A DNA stretch of 64,000 bases from Haliclona indistincta. Lineage: Eukaryota; Porifera; Demospongiae; Haplosclerida; Chalinidae. How positions within the stretch are numbered: the stretch's first letter is position 1; every line of letters starts with the position of its first letter. The stretch is from contig OZ024786.1 in assembly GCA_964017065.1 (NCBI GenBank), positions 9,801,047 through 9,865,046 on the forward strand. Reading direction: 5' to 3'. Positions 43,960 to 55,049 of this stretch are shown here, piece by piece. The translations under genes and the position numbers were made by a program. The notes under the pieces were generated by a model. That model ran no database searches. It had not been told where the DNA came from and was given only the letters and a program-made list of their open reading frames with translations.

Positions 43960-45585
43960 ACTAATCTGTGTGTGCATGATTGACTGACAAAATGTGATCA
44001 TAGGCTACTGATACTGACAATAAATGACCTTCAAGACACTTACGAGAAGCAGGACTGAGCAGTCTTCTCCTTTTTTGTAGTGGCTCTCCCTCAAACATTC
44101 CGGGGCAAAGTTGGATAGGCTTGAAACACTGACGGAGAAACTGTCAATTCAGTTAGTCTAGGTGGTGATGACAGGATTGGCAACTTGTTACACTACCATA
44201 ATTATGATGAGAAAATTTGTAGGAAAAAAATTCACAATTAGAATGGCCACGAAAAACCCAATAACCCACAATCATACATATATTTGTCACCCTATGGTAT
44301 ATCGCTAAACGTAAGTTACAAGCAGGCTAGTGGTTTGCATTAGGCATTATTGACTAACACACTAGAACTGAGACTTCTTTACACTGAGACTCAGTAACCA
44401 AGTACACACTGGAACAGAGACCGAGACTAACCACGCTTACACTAGTGGAACTGAGACTTCTTCACACCGAGAATAACCACACACTGGCACTGAGACTTCT
44501 TCACACTGACTGGACCAAAAAAGATACGGTGCTAACCACGGACGAGTTTGACACGTTTGTGAGTACGAGCACAAGATGGCGATTGGAGTATGCGCACGTG
44601 AGAATAGATGTGTCACGTGCGCACTAGCAGTGATGTAATTATGACCTCCAGGCTTACATACATGTAGAGCCGAACTCCTAGTCCTCACCAAACCCACGGT
44701 ACTCTCAGTGAATCACCGGTACCGATTATTAATTCTTTTTAAAGTTTTTTTAATAACAGTTTGCTATTAATCATAAATAATTAATAATAGTTATTATTGA
44801 GTATTACAAAGTTCCGGTCTCACTGTTACTGCTTCCAAACGGCTCCTGACCTCGCTGTTACAGTTGACTTATTGCCTACATTCAAGTTCTATTATTAAAA
44901 GCACTGACAAGCCTGCATGAATGAAAAACATTGTGCCATACAATAACAATGACACTTAGTTGAATACCTGTAAGTGCATGCTTTAATAACCATGAAGTAG
45001 TTTTGAAGTATTGGAGCACCTATCAGGTGGTTCATAGTGAGCAAAATTAAAATCAAAATAATACTTCCAGAAAACACTATATTGAAATTATATAATCTGA
45101 GGACTGTTATCCATAATAACATTGATATATTGCAACTAAAAAAAAACTGAAGAAAAAAAAGAAAAATAACCCCCTCCCCTACCTTAATAATAAAAGATAA
45201 TATTGTTATTATTATTGATAGCACAACTGTGCACGTGGTAAAACGCACTGGTTGGGCAATACATCCTCTTATTGGTACTGTTGTATCGTATAGATCATTG
45301 TGTATACCTCATCTCAAATAAATTTTGACCCTCTCCCCACCTATTATTTGATGTCCAACAGCAACGTGAAAGCAGTAGCAGCACTGGCACAGTAATGACA
45401 ATAGCCAGTAGACTTGTTTGGCTATTTTTTACTGATTATAAAGAATAAATTATTATAATTATTAAGATGTGCCTTGAATGAAATATAAACAAGACTACTA
45501 ATAGAATCGTATTTATACTTCATAGCAATTGACAGCAAAGTCCAAAAAGGTAGTCAGTCACAGAGCGGCAGGGAAATTAAGAACA
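43960..45585. other. No gene; minor repeats
   Basis: Three imperfect units built on 'actgagacttctt' lie at about 44366-44515. An 11 bp inverted pair TGCGCACGTGA/TCACGTGCGCA (44591-44601 and 44613-44623) encloses two CACGTG E-box cores. The remaining short frames, including 44895-45248, look like AT-rich chance. Confidence 0.5.
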
Positions 45586-45593
45586 TTAGTTAA

Positions 45594-46459
45594 GGTAGGA
45601 CCGGTGTCAAGGTGTGAATTTCGGTGAATTCTTGGTATGCCAAAACAAACAATTATTGTGGTAGAACCGAGCAAGCTAGAGACATTATTTTTTCAAATAG
45701 TTAAAGCAGAGAGGTTAGTTTGTATGCACATTGCAAATGAGACTTTCAAAGTTCTTAGGTTCTGCAAAATTTTCGTCGTTGTAAAGTATTGTAAAGTGTA
45801 GTTAAATTACATTATCTTGTTTTTCTCGCTGACAGAAAGAGATCCAGTAATTTCAGTTTCTCAGTTGTTTAGGGGACGCAAAGAGCTAACTTTTCTGCAG
45901 AGGCCGCAATCACAAAGAGATTTGTTCTCAATGCTCATCGTTTTTAGCTCAATACTACCTCATGTGCCTAGAGCAGCCGACTTGGATCCTGCTGATGCGG
46001 CCTCCGGTAAGAACAACGCAAACTTGTTGAAGAATCCATGTAGCAACTCTTGAGTACTGTTGATACTCCTTCGCTGAGTATGAGCCCGCCAGGCTTCGTG
46101 GTTCTGTACAGATCAGTCCTTTCTTGGTCTCCGCGCATACATTTTACTCGTTATTCTATTTAATGACACAAGCAAACACTTAGCTAATACTGTTCCAAAT
46201 ATGGAAGCGTGGTGTAGCCTGTGGTTTGGCATATAGCTGTACTTGTACTGCAAATAGCGCTCATGAATCTAATTAATGTTGCGTGAATCTAATTATTGTT
46301 ACGTGAATATCATTAAAAGTGATATTTTTTAGTTGTATATCTCCAGAACCAATCAGAATTATCCATTGTAACGCTGGATTTTTACTTATCAGTCTAAAAT
46401 GAACATATGCTCAAAAACCAACAAAAATCCAAGAGATGAATTTTCACTCCGGTCCTACC
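45594..46459. mobile_element. piggyBac-like MITE with TTAA target duplication
   Basis: The left end GGTAGGACCGGTGT (45594 on) and the right end, complement GGTAGGACCGGAGT (ending 46459), form terminal inverted repeats of 14 bp with one mismatch. Both are flanked directly by TTAA (45590-45593 and 46460-46463), the hallmark target site of piggyBac-type elements. The 866 bp interior has no transposase; its 78-codon plus-strand frame (45817-46053) is not recognised. It would depend on a transposase supplied in trans. Confidence 0.8.
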
Positions 46460-46641
46460 TTAAAAAGAACAAGGATTTCGTAAAAATAATAAAGTAGAAT
46501 CACCATTATTTTTTATTTAAATGGTTCTTTGTCTAGACGGACGGCGGATGAGAGGGACGTGTCTTACAAGCCATTCCTTGGGCACGGTCTGATGACCGTA
46601 ATTGTTTATGTGCTTTTGGAAGCCTGAGTAGGTAAGGCAGG

Positions 46642-46726
46642 GTAACTTATAACACGGGGTAACTTGGTAAACGGAACACGGGGTAACCTAGAACACGGGG
46701 TAACTTGGAACACGGGGTAACCTAGT
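46642..46726. repeat. Tandem repeat, 'aacacggggtaac' units
   Basis: Four to five imperfect head-to-tail units of 16-20 bp alternate 'ggtaacttgg' and 'ggtaacctag'. No gene is seen from 46470 to 47050. Confidence 0.85.
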
Positions 46727-47059
46727 TTATGGAGAACAGAACACAGCATTATCATGCTGATACTACAATAAAAAAATTAGCAAAAAAAATTATTATGGTA
46801 CCTTGCCTATGTCAGCTACAAACAAATGACAGCTAAGAGAACATCACAGTTTCTTACATCGGTGTGTGTAAGAAATTCAGGACGTATTCAAACAACTTCC
46901 AGTCCAGTGTAGAATTTGTTGCTTTGTCATTTTTGTCTATGAAACATAATTTATTATTTTTTCTTTTGTCCAATTATTTTTTACTGGTTTAGAATTAATT
47001 TTTATGCATTCCTTAGGTTTTCTGCTATCTTTAGCACTGCTATTTTTACTGTTTAGCAT

Positions 47060-47455
47060 GAATGAAATAATTATTGTTGTCTGTAGTCTGTGTAGATACT
47101 TTTCAAATGTTCTATTGTTCTCTTTCTTAGGTGCTTTGTTGCCGTGAGTTCAAATGCAAAAAAAAAACAATGGATTCCTTTGGTACAGTGTCTCTCCATT
47201 TGACCATTCTGCTCTTATTCTTTGGGTCACGATGTTTTGCTGCTTTCCATGATCTCTCATATCCCCCTTCCAGCCACACTATCTCCACATCAGTACCAGT
47301 TATCTCCTCCACTCTGCCTATTATTGGTTCTACCTCACAATTTTCACATATCACAGTCACAAGATCTCCTTTTGATAGTGAAGAGGTGTCTTCAACTCTG
47401 GCCACTTCCTTATCCCTAGGTCGATATGCACCAGTGTAGACCTTTAGAAAAAAAT
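47060..47455 (-). pseudogene. C-terminal exon of a transposon-type protein, frameshifted
   Basis: After a TAAAG acceptor the minus-strand frame reads VYTGAYRPRDKEVARVED, SLSKGDLVTVICENCEVEPI, then WKAAKHRD and VKWRDTVPKESIVFF. In a T-run (plus-strand A-run at about 47159-47168) the frame shifts, and the strand continues AFELTATKHLRKRTIEHLKS to a stop. The motif (D-T-V-P-K-x-S-I, then F-x-LT, HLRK-x-TI-x-HLK) recurs, from memory, at the end of an uncharacterised animal family. The homopolymer makes a sequencing error possible. Confidence 0.5.
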
Positions 47456-47501
47456 CGTTATGATTATAATGATTTTTTACTTTAGTAGTGCAGTATTGCC
47501 A

Positions 47502-47572
47502 CCTAAATTTAGGCTTCTGTACGACCACCTAAATTTAGGCGGTGCTCTGTAAGCTAGCCACCTAAATTTAGG
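47502..47572. repeat. Three 12 bp palindromes CCTAAATTTAGG
   Basis: Perfect copies lie at 47502-47513, 47528-47539 and 47561-47572. Each is preceded by CA and followed by C, giving CACCTAAATTTAGGC three times in 71 bp. They lie about 130 bp before a short ATG exon with a GTATGT donor (47701-47713). They may be binding sites of a dimeric DNA-binding protein or remnants of terminal repeats. Confidence 0.95.
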
Positions 47573-48424
47573 CGTTTAGCTATACCCCGCCCACCTAACA
47601 CGCCCCTTGACTCGCAGTTGCGTGCCTTACTTCGGCGCTACATAAATTCAATAGAGCTGGCTACTTGAACGTACTGTTGAGTATCAAGGGGACCGTCACC
47701 ATGGATCATGCTGGTATGTATAATTGATAATCACTGCTGTGTAGCTCACGGTAGTTACAAACAGTGATCTGGTGAGCGATTGACCTCACCAGATCAGTTA
47801 AAATCAGTGATTCACCTCTTGAGAGTTGAAACAGTAAGAGTTGAATTCGCGAAGTTGTTGACCTCGCGTGCTACCCCCTCATAGTATACTGAGGTCTAAT
47901 TAAAGGATTTACACCCGTTTCGTCGACTCCCGATTCGTCGACTCTCGATTGGTCGACTTGATATTCGCGTTATTACCTGCGCGTTATTACCCGGCGCAGC
48001 GCTAAGATCGAGTGCTATGCTGCTGTCTTCCTGCAGCAATTGCTGTTGTCCTCCAGCTGCGTTTATTATACCAAGCCTCTATTATTGACATGCCATGCTA
48101 GTATTATACTAAAATCCAAAATTACTAAAACTAGAACTATAAGTAAATTCTCACTGCAAACTAAACCATAACTAATTTTTTTTGAAAATACTAATACTAA
48201 AAATGTACTAAAATGTTTTTATTGAATGATTAGATTGATAATAAGTGAAGTGAAGTCAAATATTATTATTAAACAAAAGCAGTATTATTGTTACAAACAA
48301 AAATCCAGAAACGTCTGGAAAAAAACTGATGCACCAGCTTAGACAAACAGTAACACACAAGAGAGAACAGATTGAGGGAGAAGGAAAACACAAAGTTCAA
48401 TACAATTACAATGCTCTACTCTTA

Positions 48425-48562
48425 AACAATGCTCAATAACGCTAGTCAATGCTCATAAATGCTCAATAATGCTCGTCGATGCTCAAATGCTCAATAATCC
48501 TCGTCGATGCTCAATAAAGCTCGTCGATGCTCAAATGCTCAATAAAGCTCGTCGATGCTCAT
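48425..48562. repeat. Minisatellite of 'gctcgtcgatgctcaaatgc' units
   Basis: About five degenerate units of 13-27 bp are built from 'atgctcaataa' and 'gctcgtcg'. It ends 50 bp before the FLYWCH remnant. From 47720 to 48420 no gene is seen. Confidence 0.85.
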
Positions 48563-48614
48563 AAAAAAACATCCATTTACTCCTCTGCTAGTAGCTTCAA
48601 GTTGTCATTAGTTT

Positions 48615-49109
48615 CTAAACGTCTTCACTTTTCAGCAGAAACCTCTGACCACCTAGAGTCTTCGACCAGTCACCAGTAAGGGAGACATCATCGATTGTGG
48701 CTAGCATTGGTGGTAGTCTCTTCCTCCTCTGTCGATACAGTGATGAATCCAATGAATAAAGAGTTGGAACGACAGCAACAGCTGCAGATGCTGCTGGGTC
48801 TTGTGCCATGGCAACCATAGTATCATTGTAAATGGATTGCATTGGTGTTGCCTCACTGCTTGCCCGATCTTTCATCTCATCGACTGCTTTGGAAACAGCA
48901 AGTTGATGAGGGTTGGGGGGGTGGTTGTGGCTGTTGTTTTCACTGACGAGTGTATCGTCGGCTTCTAAGGTTGTTCGGCCTGAACAACCTCTATCAATAC
49001 ACCTCCAACTTGTTGCCATTGTGACCTCTCTTGTTGAGAGTATAATTATTGAAATCCATTGAGGTTTAGGCACCTGGCACCACGCTTTGTCTTGGTAAAT
49101 TCAGCCATT
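48615..49109 (-). pseudogene. FLYWCH-type zinc finger protein, frameshifted
   Basis: Starting from ATG near 49109 the minus strand reads MAEFTKTKRGARCLNLNGFQ, then a stop. One base over, YTLNKRGHNGNK is seen, and from 49018 WRCIDRGCSGRTT, then NNSHNHPPNPHQLA continues as a 152-codon frame. The order (G-x-x-C-L, G-x-x-Y, W-x-C, C-x-G-R, H-x-H-P-P) is the FLYWCH zinc finger, found in host regulators and at the start of MULE-type transposases. Two small indels break the finger; the C-terminal 90 residues stay open. No transposase core is seen. Confidence 0.7.
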
Positions 49110-49647
49110 TCTATGAACAAAACCAACAAAAATTAACTATAATTAATTATAGTACACAATGCAAAAAAACTACTTACCAGCAAAATAGTCTTGTTAGTAG
49201 TCCACTGAACTGAAACAAAAAGGAAACGCCATTACACAGCAAAGAACGCCATTACACAGCAACAGGACAGCGTCTGACACCAACAGCACATCGTCTCTAA
49301 CAGCAAAGTGTCAGACAGCATCCGAGACAGCAACAGTATAATTATAGTGGCTGCATAGCAACCGTACAGTGGGCGTAACCCAATAATTGACTAGTCCCGG
49401 ACTAGTCGATCAATCGAGAGTGGACGAATCGGGAGTCGACGAAACGGGGACAAGCCAATTAAAGCATACCCTTGTGATAATGAGAATCAATAGCACCGTA
49501 AGGTAGGATTGGGTAGGCTTGAAACATAATTTACTTTTTTGCACCTTGCTTGCATTGAAGGTAAACTTTTATTAAAGTTCCATTCACAATCAAAGACCTC
49601 AATATTTGTTTCTGTGGCAGCTCACGAATAGCAAAAAGACAGCTAGG

Positions 49648-50061
49648 TTAAAAATTAGTGGGTAGGTAACTTAGAACGACATCCCTATATTTTTTCCAGA
49701 GTTTATGGCATACACTGGACACCATGATCAGGTCAGTTCTTATGAGCCACAAGATATTATATAGATTATCATTAAGTACCTGGCATGGAGCTTGCTCTGA
49801 CGCAATCATATCTGCTAGTGTTGTCGTCATCAACTGCATAGCTGGAAGGGCTTGATTCTAGGCGACTCACACTCGAGAAAAGATCTTCCATCTTCCACTC
49901 TGTACCTGTTTCAGTGGCTCTGAAAGGCCAGTTAGCTCTGACAGGAAAGTTTCCCACTCTACAGCTGCTGTAAGGGAGACCCACGGAGTGAATTTCGGTA
50001 TGTCTTGTGCGAGCCCATCGACGTCAATTCTCTCTGCTATTGGGCTCACAGTAGATGGCAC
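49648..50061 (-). other. Coding-like minus-strand exons, unassigned
   Basis: A frame from 50061 reads ERIDVDGLAQDIPKFTPWVS and TFLSELTGLSEPLKQ up to a possible GTACAG donor near 49905. It continues SRLESSPSSYAVDDDNTSRY in an overlapping frame. No family is recognised. Confidence 0.35.
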
Positions 50062-50237
50062 TCCTATCGGTGTATCCTGTCAGAGACATATTGTTGTCAT
50101 TAATAGTTAGGAGTGAATTTAAAGACGCACTTAAAGGACCTGTAACAACCTGTATAAACAAGTCACAGTACGCTGTATAGTCTGAGAAGATACTAGCAAC
50201 ATCAGAGCTGAGAAAACAAAAAGCTCTCGGCAGACGA

Positions 50238-50546
50238 GTGACTGAATTTTTGCTCAGAGAAACAAAACGGATGGCTCATAAAAGGAAAAACACTTCTGCT
50301 GTTGATCGACAGTTGGAAACGCCTGAAAAGAGATGCAAAAGATTACAAGAAAAGCGTGTAGCAGAGTCTACCAGGAGGAAAGGCGAGACACAGCAAAAAC
50401 GGTTGATTAGATTAAAAGAAATGTCAGCACGCCAAACAGATCGCCTTGCTTCTGAGACACCAGAGCAGCAGCAGATTCGGTCGCAAGTAATATCACGTGA
50501 CGCGTCACTGTGCCAATGTGCTGTATGTACCTGTACCTTCAGCTGA
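50238..50546 (+). pseudogene. Helitron-like N-terminal Arg/Gln-rich repeat region
   Basis: This 102-codon frame shows ETPEKRCKRLQEKRVAESTR, then RLKEMSARQTDRLASETPEQ. These are repeated E-T-P-E-x-R-x-x-R-L units of about 24 residues. Such arrays precede the Helitron-like domain in many invertebrate Rep/helicase ORFs. Nothing of the Rep or helicase follows; the sequence changes at about 50520 to a segment shared with 25540-25675 that carries AATAAA. Confidence 0.45.
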
Positions 50547-50764
50547 GTGTGTTTGTGTCTCTGCTGTGATGTGCTCGTTTAAAAGTATCTGAACAAGAAC
50601 AAGAAATAAAGAAATTTAAGCCTGTTGAGATAACTTGATTTACATGTGCACACTGTTTAGCTGGTCCCTATTCTGGCCTTCTTGAGTTCCTTTCCACGCA
50701 ATACCACCTTCTCTACAAACTCATAGAAGTTAATACGTCCTTCAGTGTTGTTTAAGTTTAGCAC

Positions 50765-51100
50765 ACAAAAAGCAGCAAATAGCAATAGTGCCATTTGATC
50801 ACAGTGAATGCTGGAAACAACCAGCTTATCAACAGCAAGAAAGGCATCCTTTGGCTATGTTAGACTGCCACGGACTAAAATAATTGACTGTGGTGTCGGC
50901 AACTGCTTCATTGCTTGCAGTGATTTCTGTGTTTCCTACAATAATGTTTCAAATACTATTAGGGACTTACATGTGTAAAGAAAACCCCATATTTTCAGTG
51001 TTTACTGTATGCTTTGAATCTTGTAGCAGTTATAACAAGCTGTAAATTGCCACTAGAGTTTTCCTGCCTGTAGTTTTAATCACATAATGAATCTATTTAT
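50765..51100. repeat. Dispersed repeat R3, copy 2
   Basis: Collinear with 9486-9840 but with one degenerate half of the palindrome (GGACTAAAATAATT) instead of the tandem palindromes. Confidence 0.75.
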
Positions 51101-51261
51101 TGATCAGATTAAATGCATGTTTGCATTGAGCGGTTTCGAGAATGCTGACAACATTCTGTGTTTTGTCTTCCTGTTGTGCAACACAGGATTTTGGTTCAAA
51201 GTTAGCATTTGCATCTTGCATGCCCCAGTGAATTCATTATTCACTTAGAATATTTTTTTAA

Positions 51262-51430
51262 CAACACTGTTGCCATGCTGCAGAATACCTCATTTGACTG
51301 TCGTAGTGAAAGATATGCTTGCAGTAGCTCGTTTAACTTGTATTTTCATGTACAATTTTCTTCTTGAAATGTGTGTTTTCTCCACTAGTGCTGCAGTTAT
51401 TCGTATCAGGCGTGAACAAATGAGTGAGAT
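51262..51430. repeat. Dispersed repeat R6, copy 1
   Basis: About 170 bp resemble 55668-55830 (shared 'cagaatacctcatt' and 'gactgtcgtag'). A plus-strand frame continues to 51578 without a known family. Confidence 0.6.
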
Positions 51431-51589
51431 ATCTTACCTGGATCCGAAGCTTCTTTACCTATCTCGACCTATCTGTAGCTATTTGAACATGACAGACTAT
51501 CTGATTCGAATTCTGCAAGCACATGGCAATATCAGGATCAAATGCATAAATAGAGTTCAAGTGATTGAAATAATATAGGATAATAAATG

Positions 51590-52335
51590 GAGTTCAGTAA
51601 GCGTGTTGATGAATTTGGGTACGACTCTGAACACAATGGTATACGGTGAAAGTCATTAGACGTCCGATCAATCCGTGGAATTAGGACACTGACTTCATCG
51701 CCTTGAGAGAATGTCAGAACTTTCTTTCGCTTGCACTTAGTGTACTTCATCTGCATTCTTTCTGCATTTCGCAAGTACAGCTTGTCTGGCTCTTCTCGAA
51801 TGTGGATGTGTATTGGTGTCTGGCTTTATCTCCCTTTCTTCATTGTCTCCTCAATCTCGTACTGATTTTCACTGTTCTCCTGTTCTGGCTCCTCCCTCTG
51901 GTCTACTATCACTGTACTCAAACTGTGACTCTGACTTTTCATCTCTCTCGTTGTCATCTTCTGCAAACTCTTTGATTATGTGCTGATCTTCTCTGTTCTC
52001 TTGCTCTGGCTCCTCTGGTCTACTTGTCTACCATCACTGTACTCATATTTTAACTCCGAATTTTCATCTCTCTCGTTGTCATCTTCTGTGAACTCTTCGA
52101 TCAGTGTGTGCTGATCTTCATTGTTCTCCTTTGGCTGATCTGCTTGTGTGTCATCACTGTGGTAATCAAAATCTGACCATTCCGATACAAAATCTTCATC
52201 TCTCCCTTCCAGTAGACCTTAAACATATTCCTCCATTCCATTCTGACGATTTGATAATCCTGGGAAAGCATTGTCACGAGGAGGCTGTCCGAATACAACT
52301 CGTAGAGAGTGGTCTTCGCAGTCCTATGAATGGTG
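51590..52335 (-). pseudogene. Ginger/KRBA2-like integrase element, C-terminal half
   Basis: Minus strand from 52335: TLYELVFGQPPRDNAFPG (the segment following the integrase core), a TAA, then EDFVSEWSDFDYHSDDTQAD. An acidic tandem region (51830-52180) follows. The end reads LRNAERMQMKYTKCKRKK, FSQGDEVSVLIPRIDRTSND and FHR. The GD-x-V-x-V-x-IP-x-IDR motif is typical of KRBA2/Ginger-type integrase proteins after the catalytic core. The core itself is absent here but survives at 57136-57567. Confidence 0.65.
51830..52180. repeat. Tandem coding repeat, about 125 bp units
   Basis: Two to three diverged units share 'tttcatctctctcgttgtc' and 'ctgatcttc(t/a)' and encode acidic E/D-rich segments on the minus strand. 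They expand the linker of the integrase element. Confidence 0.7.
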
Positions 52336-52587
52336 GTGTGTTGAGCTTCATCTTCTTTTCATACATTCTTAATCTTCAGATTATAGTAAGAATTTCTCAT
52401 CATAAAATAAATTCTTTACTCTCTTTGTAGCAATGTTTCTTTATGACCAACCAAACGAAAGATCCCAAAATAAGGCACAGCTTGAAGACAAGACGAATTT
52501 ATTGTGAGAAAGAAGAAAGCTTAACACCTAATTTTGATTTTTCTTCTAGGAGCTATTTACTATCACCCACACAGCTTCCATCGCAGG

Positions 52588-52803
52588 TCAATCCACTCTA
52601 ACCTTTGCTGCTTCCTTCACTTGATTCAAAACCCTTATCTTCTTTTCCTTCTCCTCGTCTTTACGCAAAAATTCCACGAGTGAAACAGAGTCTTCCAAGT
52701 ACTGCATAACAACCATTATGAATTTGCCAGCGTTTCCACAGAAATATAACTTTGGTGCAAATCCATTTTCTTCGCATAGTCTGTGTGCGGCACTTTCTGT
52801 CAT
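52588..52803 (-). other. Possible protein kinase-like exon
   Basis: The frame reads MTESAAHRLCEENGFAPKLY, then AGKFIMVVMQYLEDSVSLVE. The pattern (A-x-x-L-C, G-F-A-P-K-L-Y, VVM-x-Y-L) fits the alphaC to hinge part of kinase-like folds that occur in some sponge and fungal families. Catalytic loop and DFG are not in this exon. From 52810 to 53240 nothing further is seen. Confidence 0.4.
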
Positions 52804-53242
52804 TTTCTACACTTTCTGTCAATGATTACCAACTATCCATGAGCTTGTTTGTCAAATATTATGCTTGTCTGAGACAATACATCGGTGCTAGTCCTTCGTG
52901 TAGCTAGTAATCTGAAACGCATGATTTTGATTGTTGTCAAAAATTCCCGTATAATTTTTAGTTTCGAAAGTGCTCATGTTTTAGTTCGCTATTCTTTTTC
53001 CACAGTTTGTTTGTCTACCAAACTTACTACCAACCACTACCTACTATCTCTGAACATATCTTATCTGTATTATGACCGTGTGTGATAGTATAACGATTGT
53101 AGACCTTTGTGTAGCCAACCAACCAGTAAAGCCTTGTTGCTTTAGTACAGTGAGCTAAGTCTTTGAAGATGGTGCTTTAGTAAAAGTCTTGTGATAGAGA
53201 TAAGATGTATATGTGCATAGTATCTTGTGTAGTGATAGTATA

Positions 53243-54340
53243 CTACTGCTGAAGAGCACTGTGCCATAGACGATAGCAGTCAGATCCATCTTGTTTTCCA
53301 GTCAAGCATAGAATTGGCTGGCCGGTGCATTCCTGAAAATACCAAACGCTCTCTTTTCTTCGTGCTGGTACACGGTGTCTACTGCAGTATACACATTGCT
53401 TGCTGCGTGAGTGTGTTGGTAGGTGTAGTGGCTGTGCTAGCGGTGTTGGTTGTACAGTATCTGTTGTAAAAGGAGAGCTAGACAGCAAGGAAGAGGAAGA
53501 TGGTTGTTGTCTTAGACGCCTTCTACTATTGTACAGGCCTATCAACTGTGCTGATAAGGTGAGACGAAAACTCTTGAGAGAATGAGCGGTGAGAGTGGTA
53601 GTAGAGAAAGGAACAAAAGAAGTTAGAATGAAAGAGTTGGTGATCGCCATGTCAATGAGGAACCAAAAGATGTATTTGTAATATTTGGTACTCTTAAGCC
53701 TGACCTTGTAGTAATTACGAAGTTGGTTGCCCCGGTCTACACCGTTCATGTATCTGTTGTAGATAGCAACTGACATTGGGCATGAGATTGCTCTCACAGT
53801 GCCATCCTTCCGTCGTCTGTCTACTGTTGTAGTGTCAGTAGGTGATGTCATTGTTGACAGGGTAGATACTATTCTTTTGTCTCTCCAGACTGTGGCCACA
53901 AGACTACCTTTTGTCTGAAAGAGATTTCTCCCTGTGAGAGCTGGGCGGTCTTAAGAGCACTGGGGAACTCTACCCTGTCCTGACGAACTGTGCCAGCTGC
54001 ATATATACCTCGTTCTAGGAGAGTGTCCATCAATCAGTCTGCAGCTCGTAAAGTAGTTGTCGATGAACAGTTGATGGTACTTTCCTTCTATATGCTTCGA
54101 CAACTTCGGCACAACTGTCTCTCCTAGACCGTACTTGACTCCTCCTGGGTTAACTGGTGACTTGCCGGTGTAAATGTCGAAGTCACAGAAAAAACCGGTG
54201 GATGCATCTGCTCGGACCCAGACTTTGAATCCTCGTTTGATGGTCTTTTTGGCAGATACTGTTTCATACAGGATCGTCCTATACGAAAAGAGACATGTAA
54301 GTCATCTGTAAAATAATAATTACTTAGATCACTCATGAAT
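53243..54340 (-). pseudogene. piggyBac transposase fragment, frameshifted
   Basis: Minus strand from 54290: KKTIKRGFKVWVRADASTGF, then KYHQLFIDNYFTS (second catalytic Asp), ending at a TAA near 53950. In another frame ALTGRNLFQTKGSL leads to the 218-codon piece with MNGVDRGNQLRNYY (third catalytic Asp) and a C-terminal cysteine-rich finger (CVYCSRHRV, then CTGQPILC). A first frameshift lies near 54265. The N-terminus, including the first Asp, is missing. No TTAA-flanked ends were found, so it is dead. Confidence 0.9.
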
Positions 54341-54524
54341 AATTAATGAGGCAGAAGCCTTTGATCTTTCAGGTTAGACACAGGGTGTTTATGTCAGTAG
54401 ATCCCTCATGCATAAATACAAGGTAAATCACATATTTTCAATTTGACACATTAAGTGATCACAAGTTGCAAGGTATGCAGCAAAAGGTCAATACTTCACA
54501 TTTCAGTTCAGTTTATGTCAGTTC

Positions 54525-54960
54525 CTTGTGTATAGATAGTTCCTACCCAAGACTTGCTGACCTACAATGAATGAACGTGCACGGGAATGTGAGTCATGGG
54601 TGCTTTTCTGACGGGTTTGAGTTGATTCATTGGTCGCTGACACTTGGATGAATCACGTCAAGATGAGTACAGACATGTCTGTTCAGGAAGAGCGAGGCAG
54701 GTGAGACTCCAGTAGAAGCATGCGGAGTGGTTCGTTATTAGAAATTCATCGACTGTTGGTGAAGTGTCATGCCGGAATGCGCAGATGCTATAAGGGCTCT
54801 CTTCAAGAATCCCACAAACCTCTCAGCTAATCCATTTGTTGACGGATGATATGGAGCACTACGCAAGTGCTTAACTGTTCTTCTTTAAGAATTCTTGAAA
54901 TTCATCTGACACAAATTGAGGTCCATTGTCTGGTACAAGTTGTTCTTATTGTACACGCGC
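54525..54960 (-). pseudogene. Ty3/gypsy integrase fragment
   Basis: The minus strand reads VPDNGPQFVSDEFQEFLKKN, shifts frame, then HLRSAPYHPSTNGLAERFVG: the second Asp and the Glu of the D,D35E integrase core. Further on TTPHASTGVSPASLF, LDVIHPSV and HSRARSFIVGQQVL mark the conserved downstream part. At least two frameshifts and several stops break it. The zinc-binding HHCC domain and first Asp are not seen. Confidence 0.85.
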
Positions 54961-55049
54961 AAATTGCACACTCAACTCACCGTTCTGAATCTTTCTTTCA
55001 ATAGCTGCCACCTGTCGGTGTGTTAGTCTCCCTTTCTGTTTGCCTACAC

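Noticed and set aside
47131..47439. Plus-strand ORF with a signal-peptide-like start
   Set aside because: Antisense to the better supported minus-strand exon with the TVPKESI motif.
52885..53085. Plus-strand 66-codon hydrophobic ORF
   Set aside because: No homology, AT-rich composition, and no splice or promoter context.
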